DNA of 64,000 bases from Lactobacillus kitasatonis DSM 16761 = JCM 1039 (GTDB lineage: Bacteria > Bacillota > Bacilli > Lactobacillales > Lactobacillaceae): NCBI RefSeq assembly GCF_000615285.1, contig NZ_BALU01000002.1, positions 62,001-126,000 of the forward strand, written 5' to 3'. The translations under genes and the position numbers were made by a program. The notes under the pieces are model-generated. The model made no database searches. It was not told the DNA's origin and saw nothing but the letters and a program-made list of their open reading frames with translations. Below are positions 21,835 through 31,411 of this stretch, piece after piece; position 1 is the first letter of the stretch, and every line of letters begins with the position of its first letter.

Positions 21835-23214
21835 TTATTTAGTCTTTAATTCCTTAACAAATCTAACAAAGTAATCGCCACGTTCTTCGAAGGTTCTGAA
21901 TTGATCCCATGAAGCACAAGCTGGTGAGAACAATAATACGTCGCCAGGTTCAGTCAATTCATATGCTCTTGGAACAGCTTCTTGAAGAGTATTAACGATC
22001 ACAATATCCTTAATGCCAGCTTTTCTAGCTGCATCAGCCAAAAGATACTTGGTTTCACCATAAAGAACAATTGCCTTAACATGTTTCTTAAATAATGGTA
22101 CCAAATCATCAAAAAGAAAACCTCTGTCCAAACCACCAGCAATTAATACTTCAGGTTCTTTAAAAGCAGGAATGGCTACTGTGGCAGCTTCAATATTAGT
22201 TGACTTAGAATCATTATAAACCTTACGACTATCAAGTGTCGTTACATATTGTAAACGATGCTTAGCACCAGCAAAAGTACTTAAAACTGCTACGATATCA
22301 TCATTGTTTGCACCCATAATCTTAGAAATGGAGATAGCTACTAAACTGTTTTGTAAGTTATGAATACCTGGCAACTTGATGTCGGCAATTTTCATGATTT
22401 TTTCGTTTTGACTCTCAAGATACTCATCACCAATAAAGTAATCTGCATTATGATCAGTTTCTGAGAATGTTTGCATCTTAGCTGGAGAAACCTTCTTTTC
22501 TTTAGCTAAAATATCTTTTTGATCATAGTTAGCAATAAAGTAATCATCACTAGTTTGGGTTCTAGTCACGTTTAACTTAGCATTAACGTAGTTTTCAAAA
22601 GTCTTGTGGTAGTCCAAGTGAACATTGTTATAAATGTCAACGATTGCTGCAACCTTAGGATCAATATCAGTAACACCTAAAAGTTGGAAACTTGAAATTT
22701 CAACTACCAAAATATCATCTTTAGTAGCCTTAGGTACAACTTCTGAAATTGGCACACCGATGTTACCAACGGCATAAGCGTGGTGACCTGACTTTTGCAA
22801 ATGGTGATCCAAAATTCTTTGGGTAAGCATTACTGTAGTTGTCTTACCATTTGAACCAGTTACACAAACATAAGGTGCTTCACTGCAGCTTAGAGCAATT
22901 TCTGGTTCAGTAATAATTGGAATATTTAATTCCTCAGCCTTTTGCACCATTGGGTTTTCATAAGGGATACCTGGGTTTTTAACTAAATAATCAAAGTGTT
23001 CTTTTTCAAGAAGATCAACTGGGTGATGCCCGCCAATTACGCAAACGCCTCTAGCCTTTAATTCTTGTGCCTTCTCATTTTTATCAAGATCAGCTTTATC
23101 ATTTAAAGTCAATTTTGCGCCTAGCTTTAAAAGTAATTCACTAACTGCAAAACCACTTTTTCCTAAACCTAAAACTAAAATATTCTTATCAGTATAAGTT
23201 TTAATATCCTTCAT
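21835..23214 (-). CDS. murD: UDP-N-acetylmuramoylalanine-D-glutamate ligase
   Basis: 459-residue Mur ligase that adds D-glutamate in peptidoglycan precursor synthesis. Visible are the N-terminal Rossmann-like NILVLGLGKSGFAVSE, the ATP loop VTGSNGKTTTVML, and the C-terminal NDSKSTNIEAA and SPACASWDQF motifs of MurD. It is 3 bases downstream of mraY. Confidence 0.97.
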   Translation of the reverse strand: MKDIKTYTDKNILVLGLGKSGFAVSELLLKLGAKLTLNDKADLDKNEKAQELKARGVCVIGGHHPVDLLEKEHFDYLVKNPGIPYENPMVQKAEELNIPIITEPEIALSCSEAPYVCVTGSNGKTTTVMLTQRILDHHLQKSGHHAYAVGNIGVPISEVVPKATKDDILVVEISSFQLLGVTDIDPKVAAIVDIYNNVHLDYHKTFENYVNAKLNVTRTQTSDDYFIANYDQKDILAKEKKVSPAKMQTFSETDHNADYFIGDEYLESQNEKIMKIADIKLPGIHNLQNSLVAISISKIMGANNDDIVAVLSTFAGAKHRLQYVTTLDSRKVYNDSKSTNIEAATVAIPAFKEPEVLIAGGLDRGFLFDDLVPLFKKHVKAIVLYGETKYLLADAARKAGIKDIVIVNTLQEAVPRAYELTEPGDVLLFSPACASWDQFRTFEERGDYFVRFVKELKTK

Positions 23215-23217
23215 TTT

Positions 23218-24186
23218 TTATCCCCAAATTGCTAAATACAAAATACTACCAATTAAACCAACAATCCAAAATACAGTATCAACTTTCCATTCAGACCAGC
23301 CGAGCATTTCGAAGTGGTGGTGAATAGGAGTCATCTTAAAGATTCTCTTACCAGTTGTTTGGAATGAGATAACTTGCAAAATTACACTAGCAGTTTCGCA
23401 AACAAAGACAATTCCGACAAGCAAAAGTGACCATGGTCTGTTAAGCATGATACTTACAGTAGCCAAACCGCCACCTAAGGCAAGTGAACCAGCATCCCCC
23501 ATAAAGATCTTAGCTGGCTTATGGTTGAAAATAAAGAATCCAATCAAACCACCAATTACACTCATACAAAAGGCCAAAACAGCAAAATTCTTTTGTTTAA
23601 ATGCAATATAAGCGTATGTACCATATGCAACAACCGATAAGCCAGTTGCTAAACCATCTAGTCCATCTGACAAGTTAACTGCGTTTGAGAAACCAACAAG
23701 CCAGAAAATAATGAAGATAGTGAATAAAACAACACTATGTACAACTCCAGCAAATGGAATGTACAAACCAAATTGGAAGTGATCACTTGAAGCAATCCAC
23801 ACAATTACAATCGCAATAATAATTTGAAGAGCTAACTTTTGCCATGCTCTCAAACCTAAATTACGTTTGAAGTAAAGCTTGATTCCATCATCAAGAAAAC
23901 CAATAATACCGTAGCCCAATAAACTGATAATCAGAATCCAGACTACTTTATTTAAACTATGTTGCCATGCAGCAACCCAAATAACGGAAACAACAGCAGC
24001 AATAACAAAAACTGTTCCTCCCATAGTTGGCGTACCAGACTTCTTCTGGTGCCATTTAGGACCCTCATCACGAATCTCTTGACCTTCATGGTGTGAACGC
24101 ATGAATTTGATCAACATCGGTACAAAAATCACTGTCAAAATCAGTGAACTAACTAAGGCAATACAGCTTGCCAGCATAATATTCAT
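23218..24186 (-). CDS. mraY: Phospho-MurNAc-pentapeptide transferase MraY
   Basis: 322-residue polytopic enzyme (about ten membrane segments) that makes lipid I. Catalytic and signature stretches are [40 protein letters not shown] and the histidine-rich TPIHHHFEM. It lies between the penicillin-binding protein gene and murD. Confidence 0.97.
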   Translation of the reverse strand: MNIMLASCIALVSSLILTVIFVPMLIKFMRSHHEGQEIRDEGPKWHQKKSGTPTMGGTVFVIAAVVSVIWVAAWQHSLNKVVWILIISLLGYGIIGFLDDGIKLYFKRNLGLRAWQKLALQIIIAIVIVWIASSDHFQFGLYIPFAGVVHSVVLFTIFIIFWLVGFSNAVNLSDGLDGLATGLSVVAYGTYAYIAFKQKNFAVLAFCMSVIGGLIGFFIFNHKPAKIFMGDAGSLALGGGLATVSIMLNRPWSLLLVGIVFVCETASVILQVISFQTTGKRIFKMTPIHHHFEMLGWSEWKVDTVFWIVGLIGSILYLAIWG

Positions 24187-24192
24187 TCTATG

Positions 24193-26355
24193 CTACTCCT
24201 TTAACTTAACTTTTATTTTCTGTCCGGCTTTTATTTCTGTTCCTTTAGCCACATCTTGACTAGCAACAGTTCCGGTTCCCTTTATACTAAATTTAACGTC
24301 TGTGAGGTTCGAGAACTCATGCAAATCGTTAATGCTCCAGCCACGCATGTCTGGGCAAGTCACTTTACCTGACGTAGATACAAATATCTTATCGCCTGAC
24401 TCTAATCTTTCGCCCTTCTTGATGCCTTGATCAGTAACACGCTTGCCACTACCAACTTTAACTATATTCAAACCAACTTGATTTGCTTTAATTGCAGCCT
24501 GCTTATATGTCATGCCTTTAAAGCTAGGTACTTCAACAGTGGTTGAAGAATTATCGTTTTTAGACATCGAGATGATTCTGCTCATCATTGGTTTAAAGAT
24601 AGATGCCAAGATCTTTTCAGCAGTAGCACCGCCACCTAAATGAGGCTGCTTAAGTGTCAAGTAAATGCAATAACGTGGATTGCTGCCTGGGTAAACACCG
24701 ACTACTGAGAAGATGTAGTTGCTATCACCTTTCAAATAGCCACCACCTTTTGGATTAGCTATTTGAGCAGTACCGGTCTTAACAGCAATATCTGCATTGC
24801 CCATCTTGTAGGCATTACCAGTACCAGATTGCTTATTAAGCACTCGCTTCATATTGGCCAAAACAACTTTTTTAGTCTTGTTGCTGTAAATCTTTGAACC
24901 AACTTTTTTGATCTCATAGCCCTTAAGGGTTTTACCGTTAGAATCAGTAATCTTATCAACTAATTGCGGCTTTACCATTTGACCATTATTAGCCAATGAA
25001 CTGTATGCCTGCATCATTTGCATTACATTAACATTTACACCCTGACCAAATGCAGTAACGGCTTGATCAACTGGCGTCTTGAATGAAATGAAGCCAGGTT
25101 GTTCTCCCGGAAGTGTAATTCCAGTCTTTTGACCAATGTGGAACTTCTTTAAGTACTTATTCCAAGTCTTTGCACCCATCTTTTGTTCCAGCTTAACAAA
25201 ACCAGTGTTACTTGAACGCTCAAATGCTTGTGAAAATGGAATCGTACCCCAACCAGAAGTCAACCAGTCGTGGATAGTTGAACCACCGACATTTACTGAT
25301 CCTGAACGGTAATATTCATTCGGATTATAATTGCCACTATTAACTACTGCCGCAAAGGAAAGAACTTTAAATACAGAACCTGGTTCATAAGTATCTTGAA
25401 CCAAGATATTACGATATGCCTTGGTTAAACCTTTCTTAGTCTGAGGATTAAATGTTGGACGCTGTGAAGCTGCTAAAATTTTACCAGTCTTCATATCTTC
25501 AACAACTGCAGTTATCGAAGTAGGATCATATGCTTTTTGTACATCAGTCATATGTAATTCAAGATAACTTTGCAGTTGTGAATCAAGCGTCAAATATAAG
25601 TTATTACCATTTTTAACTGGCTTATATACTTGATTGCCATTAGGCATTTGATATTCTGAAGCATCAACTGAGGAAATTCTGTAACCATCAGTACCGGTTA
25701 AAGTCTTGTTGAAGTAAGCCTCAATTCCCATAGTACCAACCAAATTTTGTGCATTGGTCTTTTTATCATATACAGGCTGAGCTAAACCAACAATGTGAGA
25801 AGCAAAATTACCATTAGGATAAAGTCTTGATGGCGTAGCTAAGAATTTGATTCCTGGCAATTTCATAGCTTCAATCTTTTTCTTCTGCTTACTCGTTAAT
25901 CCACTACCTGCTGTACCAAATTGAACCTGGAAAGCCTTCTGCTTGGGATTCAAATAGCGATAAATTTTATCTGCCGACATCGGCAAAACTGTAGCCAACT
26001 TTTCAGCTGTTTCAGACTTATTCACAACATATTCTGGCTTATTCTTGTAGTTGATCGATGACTTATCCAAAATCGCGTAAATAGTATATAAATGTGTGTC
26101 TTCCGCAATTGCTAATCCATTCCGATCATATATCGTACCACGTGTTGCTTTAATAACTTGATTACGCTTATAAAGCTGCTTGGTACGTGCGGATAAGTTC
26201 TGCCCATTAACTGTTTTGGATATACCTATATATAAAAATCTAGCCGTAAATACAAGAAAAACCAAAGCGACAGCTACTTGGAGAAATCTCCCCACTGTAA
26301 AGCGGTAGCTGTGGGCTTTGGATTTTTGTAATTTTAAATTACTGTTTTTTTTCAT
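24193..26355 (-). CDS. ftsI: Division penicillin-binding protein (class B, PBP2X/PBP2B type) with PASTA domains
   Basis: 720-residue class B transpeptidase for septal peptidoglycan. A basic cytoplasmic tail and one membrane segment (about 20-45) are followed by a dimerisation domain and the transpeptidase domain with SVFK (Ser327), SSN and KTGTA motifs. The C-terminus has two PASTA repeats (VEVPSFKGMTYKQAAIKANQ onward). Its start overlaps the ftsL stop. Together with FtsL it belongs to the core divisome. Confidence 0.95.
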   Translation of the reverse strand: MKKNSNLKLQKSKAHSYRFTVGRFLQVAVALVFLVFTARFLYIGISKTVNGQNLSARTKQLYKRNQVIKATRGTIYDRNGLAIAEDTHLYTIYAILDKSSINYKNKPEYVVNKSETAEKLATVLPMSADKIYRYLNPKQKAFQVQFGTAGSGLTSKQKKKIEAMKLPGIKFLATPSRLYPNGNFASHIVGLAQPVYDKKTNAQNLVGTMGIEAYFNKTLTGTDGYRISSVDASEYQMPNGNQVYKPVKNGNNLYLTLDSQLQSYLELHMTDVQKAYDPTSITAVVEDMKTGKILAASQRPTFNPQTKKGLTKAYRNILVQDTYEPGSVFKVLSFAAVVNSGNYNPNEYYRSGSVNVGGSTIHDWLTSGWGTIPFSQAFERSSNTGFVKLEQKMGAKTWNKYLKKFHIGQKTGITLPGEQPGFISFKTPVDQAVTAFGQGVNVNVMQMMQAYSSLANNGQMVKPQLVDKITDSNGKTLKGYEIKKVGSKIYSNKTKKVVLANMKRVLNKQSGTGNAYKMGNADIAVKTGTAQIANPKGGGYLKGDSNYIFSVVGVYPGSNPRYCIYLTLKQPHLGGGATAEKILASIFKPMMSRIISMSKNDNSSTTVEVPSFKGMTYKQAAIKANQVGLNIVKVGSGKRVTDQGIKKGERLESGDKIFVSTSGKVTCPDMRGWSINDLHEFSNLTDVKFSIKGTGTVASQDVAKGTEIKAGQKIKVKLKE

Positions 26356-26717
26356 TAGCGAATTGTCCTAATGTTTTTATTAATAAGAGTTAAGCCCTTT
26401 TGACGCGCAATCTTGTTCAAACGCGTAGTGGAGGTCAACTCACCAATTTCTTGACGTAAATCGGTAACCCTGTTCTGTTCCTTAGTAACTGACTGTTGTG
26501 TTTTTGTCAACTCATGTTGAGCCGAAGTTGCAGAAATACTAGAAGAAACTAAAAAAATCATCATCCCAAGCGTAATCACGCTTCCAACAATTATTAAAGT
26601 TTTCTCTACTAAACTATAAGGAACTTTACGCGGATCAAGGATAATTCGTTGATGTTTCTTAGAACCATTTTGCTTACTTGGTTCGTATTCTATTCTTCTT
26701 GCTGAACTGTCAGCCAT
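26355..26717 (-). CDS. ftsL: Cell division protein FtsL
   Basis: 120-residue bitopic protein with a single membrane segment (TLIIVGSVITLGMMIFLVSS) and a short extracellular coiled coil with leucine-zipper pattern. The ATG at 26717 was chosen because AAAGAGGAAA lies eight bases upstream; the longer reading to 26762 would overlap rsmH. Position between rsmH and the PBP gene is diagnostic since the family diverges quickly. Confidence 0.9.
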   Translation of the reverse strand: MADSSARRIEYEPSKQNGSKKHQRIILDPRKVPYSLVEKTLIIVGSVITLGMMIFLVSSSISATSAQHELTKTQQSVTKEQNRVTDLRQEIGELTSTTRLNKIARQKGLTLINKNIRTIR

Positions 26718-26730
26718 AGCATTTTCCTCT

Positions 26731-27678
26731 TTATAACTTCTCTGCAACCCGTAGTTTTGCACTGTGTGAGCGGTTGTTTTTTTCTAACTCTGAAGCCGAG
26801 GCGATAATTGGTTTGCGATTGACCAGACGCAGCGTTGGTTTCATATCGTCCGGTACAAAAGGCATTCCTCTTGGCACCTCCACTTCTGAATACTTCTTAA
26901 AAATCTTCTTAACGATTTTGTCTTCATGAGACTGGAATGTAATCACGCTGATTCGACCGCCAGGCCGCAAGACCTTAATTGCTTCTTCTAGAGAAGCTTG
27001 TAATACATCTAATTCATGATTAACAGCCACCCGCAAAGCTTGAAAACTCTTCTTTGCTGGGTGTCCTCCTGTCCTTCGTGCATAAGCAGGAATTGCCTCT
27101 TTGATTATGTCAACTAATTCAAAAGTTGTCACAATCGGCTTATCCTTACGTCTTTCCACGATTTTGTGAGCTATTTGACGGGAGAATTTTTCATCTCCAT
27201 ATTTGTACAAAATATCCGCTAGTTCTTTTTGACTTAAAGTATTAACTAACTGATAAGCATCTAAGCTTTGACTTTGATCCATCCTCATATCGAGTCGAGC
27301 ATTATAGCGGTATGAAAAACCACGATCAGCTTGATCGAACTGAGGGGATGAGACACCTAAATCATAGTATATGCCATCTATGCCATCTGAATAACCTAGC
27401 TCAACCAGATCCCGCTGCAGATTCGTAAAATTGTCATGTACGAGCTTCAACTTAGGTTCACTATCCGGTTCCAATAAATTAGCAAAGTTCAACTTTGCCG
27501 ATTTTATTGCGTATTCATCTTGGTCAAAACCTATCAACGTACCGGTGTCAATTTTGCTGAGCAAATATCTTGCATGCCCACCACCGCCAAAAGTTGCATC
27601 TACATAAAGACCACCGTTTTTTGGTTTTAAATTGTCGATAGTTTCATGTAAGAGTACACTGGTGTGTTTGAATTTCAT
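26731..27678 (-). CDS. rsmH: 16S rRNA (cytosine(1402)-N4)-methyltransferase RsmH
   Basis: 315-residue SAM-dependent methyltransferase (MraW). Signature residues include HTSVLLHETID at the N-terminus, YVDATFGGGGHARYLL for SAM binding, YYDLGVSSPQFDQADRGFSY, and SVITFQSHEDKIVK near the C-terminus. It methylates C1402 in the ribosomal P site. It lies 3 bases downstream of mraZ in the dcw cluster. Confidence 0.97.
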   Translation of the reverse strand: MKFKHTSVLLHETIDNLKPKNGGLYVDATFGGGGHARYLLSKIDTGTLIGFDQDEYAIKSAKLNFANLLEPDSEPKLKLVHDNFTNLQRDLVELGYSDGIDGIYYDLGVSSPQFDQADRGFSYRYNARLDMRMDQSQSLDAYQLVNTLSQKELADILYKYGDEKFSRQIAHKIVERRKDKPIVTTFELVDIIKEAIPAYARRTGGHPAKKSFQALRVAVNHELDVLQASLEEAIKVLRPGGRISVITFQSHEDKIVKKIFKKYSEVEVPRGMPFVPDDMKPTLRLVNRKPIIASASELEKNNRSHSAKLRVAEKL

Positions 27679-27681
27679 ATT

Positions 27682-28113
27682 CTATAGTTCAATGTCGTCC
27701 AAATTTTCAGCAATATCATCATAGTCTTCGTTAGCTTCTTCTTCGAAGCTATCCCAACGCTCCTTGGACCAAATTTCAATTCGGTTAGAAACACCTATAA
27801 TGACACATTCTTTTATGAGTTTAGCATGGTCCTTAAGCGTTGCTGTCAGATTAACGCGACCCTGCTTATCAAACTCACATTCCATCGCACCAGAGTAGAA
27901 TAAACGCATAAATTTACGCGCATTCCTCTTAGTCAACGGAAGTTTTGCTAATTTAGCTTCAATTTTTGACCACTCATCCATTGAATAGCCAAAAATGCAG
28001 CCTTCCATTCCTCGCGTGAACACCATCTTATCACCAATCTGTTCGCGCAGTTTCGCTGGTATAATTAAACGACCCTTGCTGTCCAGATTGTGGTGGTATT
28101 CACCCATGAACAT
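27682..28113 (-). CDS. mraZ: Transcriptional regulator MraZ
   Basis: 143-residue AbrB-fold DNA-binding protein, first gene of the dcw cluster. It carries the double motif: [20 protein letters not shown] in the first half and [20 protein letters not shown] in the second (the D-x-x-GR pair). MraZ autoregulates its operon by binding tandem repeats upstream; such repeats are present here at 28128-28166. Confidence 0.96.
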   Translation of the reverse strand: MFMGEYHHNLDSKGRLIIPAKLREQIGDKMVFTRGMEGCIFGYSMDEWSKIEAKLAKLPLTKRNARKFMRLFYSGAMECEFDKQGRVNLTATLKDHAKLIKECVIIGVSNRIEIWSKERWDSFEEEANEDYDDIAENLDDIEL

Positions 28114-28127
28114 GGTCTAGCCCCCTT

Positions 28128-28166
28128 CCACTAAATAATTTACCACAATTCACCACTCTCTACCAC
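28128..28166 (-). promoter_or_regulatory. Tandem MraZ-binding boxes upstream of mraZ
   Basis: On the minus strand GTGGT occurs at 28166-28162, 28156-28152 and 28146-28142, exactly 10 bp apart, and a fourth GTGG lies at 28131-28128 next to the GGAAGGGGG ribosome binding site. Ten-base-spaced GTG repeats before mraZ are the known operator form. The promoter itself was not placed. Confidence 0.78.
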
Positions 28167-28227
28167 CTGCTCAGGCAAAAAATACATGTTTTTAAATTTA
28201 TTTATAACTTTTCTTTTTATAAAATTT

Positions 28228-28262
28228 AAAAAAGGTGCAAAATCTTATCATTTTGCACCTTT
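28228..28262 (-). terminator. Terminator of the DUF3397 gene
   Basis: Perfect 10-bp stem AGGTGCAAAA/TTTTGCACCT with an eight-base loop, followed on the minus strand by T7. It separates the DUF3397 gene from the dcw promoter region. Confidence 0.87.
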
Positions 28263-28285
28263 CGCATATACAAATAAGTTATATC

Positions 28286-28615
28286 TCATATAAGCATCAT
28301 TAGTAATAATCCCACATACCATAAACTGGTACATGCAGCTAAATAGTTCCATAATTTACGGAATGTTTTACTTAAAGAAATATTTTTATTTTTGATTGCA
28401 TCGTTCAATGAAACAATAATTACTAAAATAAAATAAATTAAAAAGCCATATGGTAAAAAAGAAGGCTGATTCATATGTGCAGTAATCAAATTGCAGCCAG
28501 CGATAAAAAAGAATGGCAATACGTCATAGCCTCTGAATTTCGCATGTGGAAATATTAAGTTAATTACAAAAGCGAGCGCTAAACCAATAATTGGCATTAG
28601 GAAAATATAAAGCAT
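28286..28615 (-). CDS. DUF3397 family membrane protein
   Basis: 109-residue integral membrane protein with about four hydrophobic segments (LYIFLMPIIGLALAFVINL at the start, LWYVGLLLMMLI at the end). It resembles the DUF3397 family found near mraZ in lactobacilli; its function is unknown. It is monocistronic, with its own terminator before the dcw cluster and a divergent small gene upstream. Confidence 0.75.
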   Translation of the reverse strand: MLYIFLMPIIGLALAFVINLIFPHAKFRGYDVLPFFFIAGCNLITAHMNQPSFLPYGFLIYFILVIIVSLNDAIKNKNISLSKTFRKLWNYLAACTSLWYVGLLLMMLI

Positions 28616-28707
28616 AAAAGTTCCTCCATTCCTTTATTCTAAACTACAATTGATTTGAAAAAAACTATTAATAAGCATAAAATATTGTTCAAATAGGAGG
28701 GCTTTTT

Positions 28708-28842
28708 ATGGCACGAAAGAAGAAAAAGAAATCAGGTTTTCAAAAATTGACCATTGTCATGGCTTGGCTAATGGCTTTTATTACTTTAGCAGCAGTTATT
28801 GCTGGAGCTGTTGGCGCAATGGCAAGTGCAGGAATGTTTTAA
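28708..28842 (+). CDS. DUF4044-type 44-residue membrane peptide
   Basis: Short ORF of 44 codons starting MARKKKKKSGFQKLTIVMAW, with a basic N-terminus and one hydrophobic helix (TIVMAWLMAFITLAAVIAGA). A strong AGGAGGG lies seven bases before the ATG. This form matches the DUF4044 family of tiny membrane proteins in lactobacilli. It has its own terminator and is convergent with mreD. The function is unknown. Confidence 0.8.
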   Translation: MARKKKKKSGFQKLTIVMAWLMAFITLAAVIAGAVGAMASAGMF

Positions 28843-28875
28843 AAAAGACACGGGAAAATTTCTCGTGTCTTTTCA
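28843..28875. terminator. Bidirectional terminator between DUF4044 gene and mreD
   Basis: Stem AAAAGACACGGGA/TTCTCGTGTCTTTT (one G-T pair) flanked by A and T runs, lying between two convergent genes. Confidence 0.83.
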
Positions 28876-28876
28876 T

Positions 28877-29416
28877 TTATACTCGATAAGCATTCAAATC
28901 AATTAAGAATGGATAATCTTGTGCTAAATTACCCCAAATCCAATAAACTAGGACAAAAACCACAGCTGACCAGCCTAAGTTTACCAATAATGACATTAAT
29001 AAAGTATAGACTGAAGCATCAGCCAAGCCTACTGCTTTAAATACTAGCCAATCATAAGCAACAAAGACTGTAGTTCCAAGCAGTGTTACTATTAATCTTG
29101 CCCAAAAAACTTCAGGTAAGAAACGTGCTACTTTTTGGCAAATCCAGCAGCTAACCGGTAAAAATACTGTATAAATACCAATAATACCGTAGAAATAAAT
29201 ATCAGCAACAATACCAGTACCAATTGCCAACCAAATTTCGTTATCATTTGTATCATCAAACAATCCGATTAGCATCATACTAATTGGCAAAATTACACTA
29301 GCTGCACCGAAACTGTCATAATTCATAAACTGATGCAAATAAAACGAACAAATGCCGTCGACAATTAATGCGACAAACATAGCTATAGCTAAAACCCATT
29401 TACGAAAAATAGACAT
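28877..29416 (-). CDS. mreD: Rod shape-determining protein MreD
   Basis: 179-residue polytopic membrane protein (about five to six hydrophobic segments) of the elongasome. Sequence is loosely conserved (LFDDTNDNEIWLAIGTGIVADIYFYGI is the characteristic inner loop region; only part is needed to recognise it). Its start overlaps the mreC stop by one base. The mreB-mreC-mreD order supports the call. Confidence 0.88.
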   Translation of the reverse strand: MSIFRKWVLAIAMFVALIVDGICSFYLHQFMNYDSFGAASVILPISMMLIGLFDDTNDNEIWLAIGTGIVADIYFYGIIGIYTVFLPVSCWICQKVARFLPEVFWARLIVTLLGTTVFVAYDWLVFKAVGLADASVYTLLMSLLVNLGWSAVVFVLVYWIWGNLAQDYPFLIDLNAYRV

Positions 29417-30267
29417 TAGTTAGCCACCTGTCTTTCAATAACTGTGACAACAGAAGGATCATTAATATCGCCTGCTGGTTTGATTCTAATTTGATCAGAT
29501 AAACCAAATGAATCGCGAGTTGTTGTAGTTACTGTACCGATCAACAGGCCCTTAGGTGAATTACCACCCATACCACTAGTATAAACTCTAGTACCAGCTT
29601 TCAACTTACGGCCATCAACTACTTGAGTAAATGCTAAATTATTGTTGGAAGTAACAGTAATAATACCGTGCACAGTCTTACCGTTAACAGCATCTGCTTG
29701 AACAGAGAAACGGTTAGCTGATTCATCTGTTGTAGTAATTAATTCAACTTTAGATGAAGCAGCATTTGCTTCAACAATTCGTCCAATAACACCACCACCG
29801 CACATAACGGCCATGTTCTTTCTAATACCTGCAGAACTACCTTTATTAATAGTCAATAAATCTGACCAAGTATCAGGTGATCTAGAAATTACTGATGCAT
29901 TAACTAAAGTATATCCACTTAAGGTATCCTTCAGTTTCAACGCAGACTTTAATTGACGGTTTTCTTTTTCAAGAGCTGAATTCCGTACCTTGGTTTGACC
30001 GAGGTTAGTAATTTCACGCTTTAAATGATTATTCTCTTCTTGAGTATTTAAAATGTCATGAGCACTGTTTAAGCCGCCAGAAATCCAACCTACAGGGACA
30101 TCAACAATCCTTGTACCTAAAGCAACAATATCGTTACCCAAACTTTGGATTAGTAATGGTGTATTACGTTTTTTGCGTAAGCTCACGCTTCCACCTAAAA
30201 CGACTAAAACAACGATAACTATAATAAATGCTGATAATAATTTTTTGTTTTGCAGAAATTTTTTCAT
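29416..30267 (-). CDS. mreC: Rod shape-determining protein MreC
   Basis: 283-residue bitopic protein with a short cytoplasmic tail, one membrane segment (LLSAFIIVIVVLVVLGG), a coiled coil of about 40 residues and two beta-barrel domains. VMCGGGVIGRIVEANAASSK and SGMGGNSPKGLLIGTV are typical MreC stretches. The ATG at 30267 gives the usual N-terminus MKKFLQNKK; the longer ORF to 30297 runs through the upstream hairpin. It links MreB filaments to wall synthesis enzymes. Confidence 0.93.
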   Translation of the reverse strand: MKKFLQNKKLLSAFIIVIVVLVVLGGSVSLRKKRNTPLLIQSLGNDIVALGTRIVDVPVGWISGGLNSAHDILNTQEENNHLKREITNLGQTKVRNSALEKENRQLKSALKLKDTLSGYTLVNASVISRSPDTWSDLLTINKGSSAGIRKNMAVMCGGGVIGRIVEANAASSKVELITTTDESANRFSVQADAVNGKTVHGIITVTSNNNLAFTQVVDGRKLKAGTRVYTSGMGGNSPKGLLIGTVTTTTRDSFGLSDQIRIKPAGDINDPSVVTVIERQVAN

Positions 30268-30285
30268 TAAGAATTGATCCCAAAG

Positions 30286-30310
30286 AAAAACCGGCAACAG
30301 CCGGCTTTTT
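30286..30310 (-). terminator. Hairpin between mreB and mreC (possible attenuator)
   Basis: Minus-strand stem GCCGG/CCGGC extended by A5/T5, with a TGTT loop and a T-rich end, directly after the mreB stop and 19 bases before the mreC start. It could reduce readthrough from mreB into mreCD. Confidence 0.65.
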
Positions 30311-30311
30311 A

Positions 30312-31315
30312 TTATTTGCGACTTCTACGCATTACTTCAATATTCTTAAGTGATTCACCAGTACCAATTGCTACACAATCAAGTGGATCTTGAGCAATAA
30401 ATACAGGTACCTTCGTTGCTTCAGAAATAACCTCTGGCAAATTCTTAAGAAGTGCACCACCACCAGTTAAAACGATACCGTGATCGATAACGTCAGCGGC
30501 AATTTCAGGTGAAGTTTGTTCCAAAGTTTCCTTGATTGCTACGATGATGTCTTGAACAACATCTTGAATAGCTTTAGCAATGTCAACTGCTTCAACATCG
30601 ATAGATTTTGGCAAGCCGGTTACCAAATCACGACCACGAATATTCATTGATTCAATTTCCTTAGCCTTTTCAACAGAAGCTGAGCCAATTTGAATCTTAA
30701 TATCTTCAGCAGTTCTTTCACCAATTAACAAGTTAAAGTTTGAGTGAATGTAGTTAATAATTGCATTGTTGAACTTGTCACCAGCTTGGCGAATTGAAGT
30801 TGAGGAAACGATACCACCTAATGAAATAGTAGCTACATCAGTAGTACCGCCACCGATATCAACAACCATTGAACCTGTAGGATCCATAACTGGAAGACCT
30901 GCACCAATAGCTGCTGCAAATGGCTCTTCGATTACGAAGCTTCACGTGCACCAGCTACTCTAGCAGCATCAATTACGGCACGCTTTTCAACTTCAGTAAC
31001 ACCTGATGGTACACAAACCATTACTGAAGGCTTAGAATTGCCAACTGTCTTTTCCATAAAGTACTTAAGCATGGCTGCTGTAGTATCGTAGTCAGCAATA
31101 ACACCGTCTTTCATAGGACGAATTGCTACGATAGTACCAGGTGTTCTACCAATCATTTCCTTAGCTTCTGAACCTACAGCGATAACTTCACCTGTTTGTG
31201 TATTCTTTGCTACTACAGAAGGTTCTCTTAAAACGATTCCTTTACCTTCCATATAAACGAGTGTATTGGCTGTACCTAAATCGATACCAATATTTTTTGT
31301 ACCTAATCCAAACAC
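30312..31315 (-). pseudogene. mreB: Rod shape-determining actin MreB, single-base frameshift
   Basis: Actin-like filament protein guiding lateral wall synthesis. The N-terminal part has [16 protein letters not shown] and [12 protein letters not shown], the C-terminal part [13 protein letters not shown] and [15 protein letters not shown]. The frame breaks at about 30937: the minus strand reads gaagcttcgta where gaagctttcgta is needed, which restores [17 protein letters not shown]. With one T restored the product is 334 residues, the family norm. A second intact paralogue exists at 59809-60798, but loss of this copy would still be unexpected, so a sequencing error is likely. Confidence 0.9.
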
Positions 31316-31358
31316 AAAAATCTCTCCTTAAATTGTTGCGGTCTCTAAATCTTGAATA

Positions 31359-31367
31359 ATTATAGCA
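31359..31367 (-). promoter_or_regulatory. Promoter -10 of mreB
   Basis: Minus-strand TGCTATAAT, an extended -10 box, lies about 45 bp before the mreB start. A good -35 box was not found, which fits an extended -10 promoter. Confidence 0.55.
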
Positions 31368-31411
31368 TACTATAACTTTATAGGTGATTTTCGCGCGAAT
31401 TTTAAAGAAGT

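Noticed and set aside
30312-30887. Separate small MreB-like gene starting at an internal Met
   Set aside because: It is the C-terminal part of the frameshifted mreB; one added base joins it to 30932-31315.
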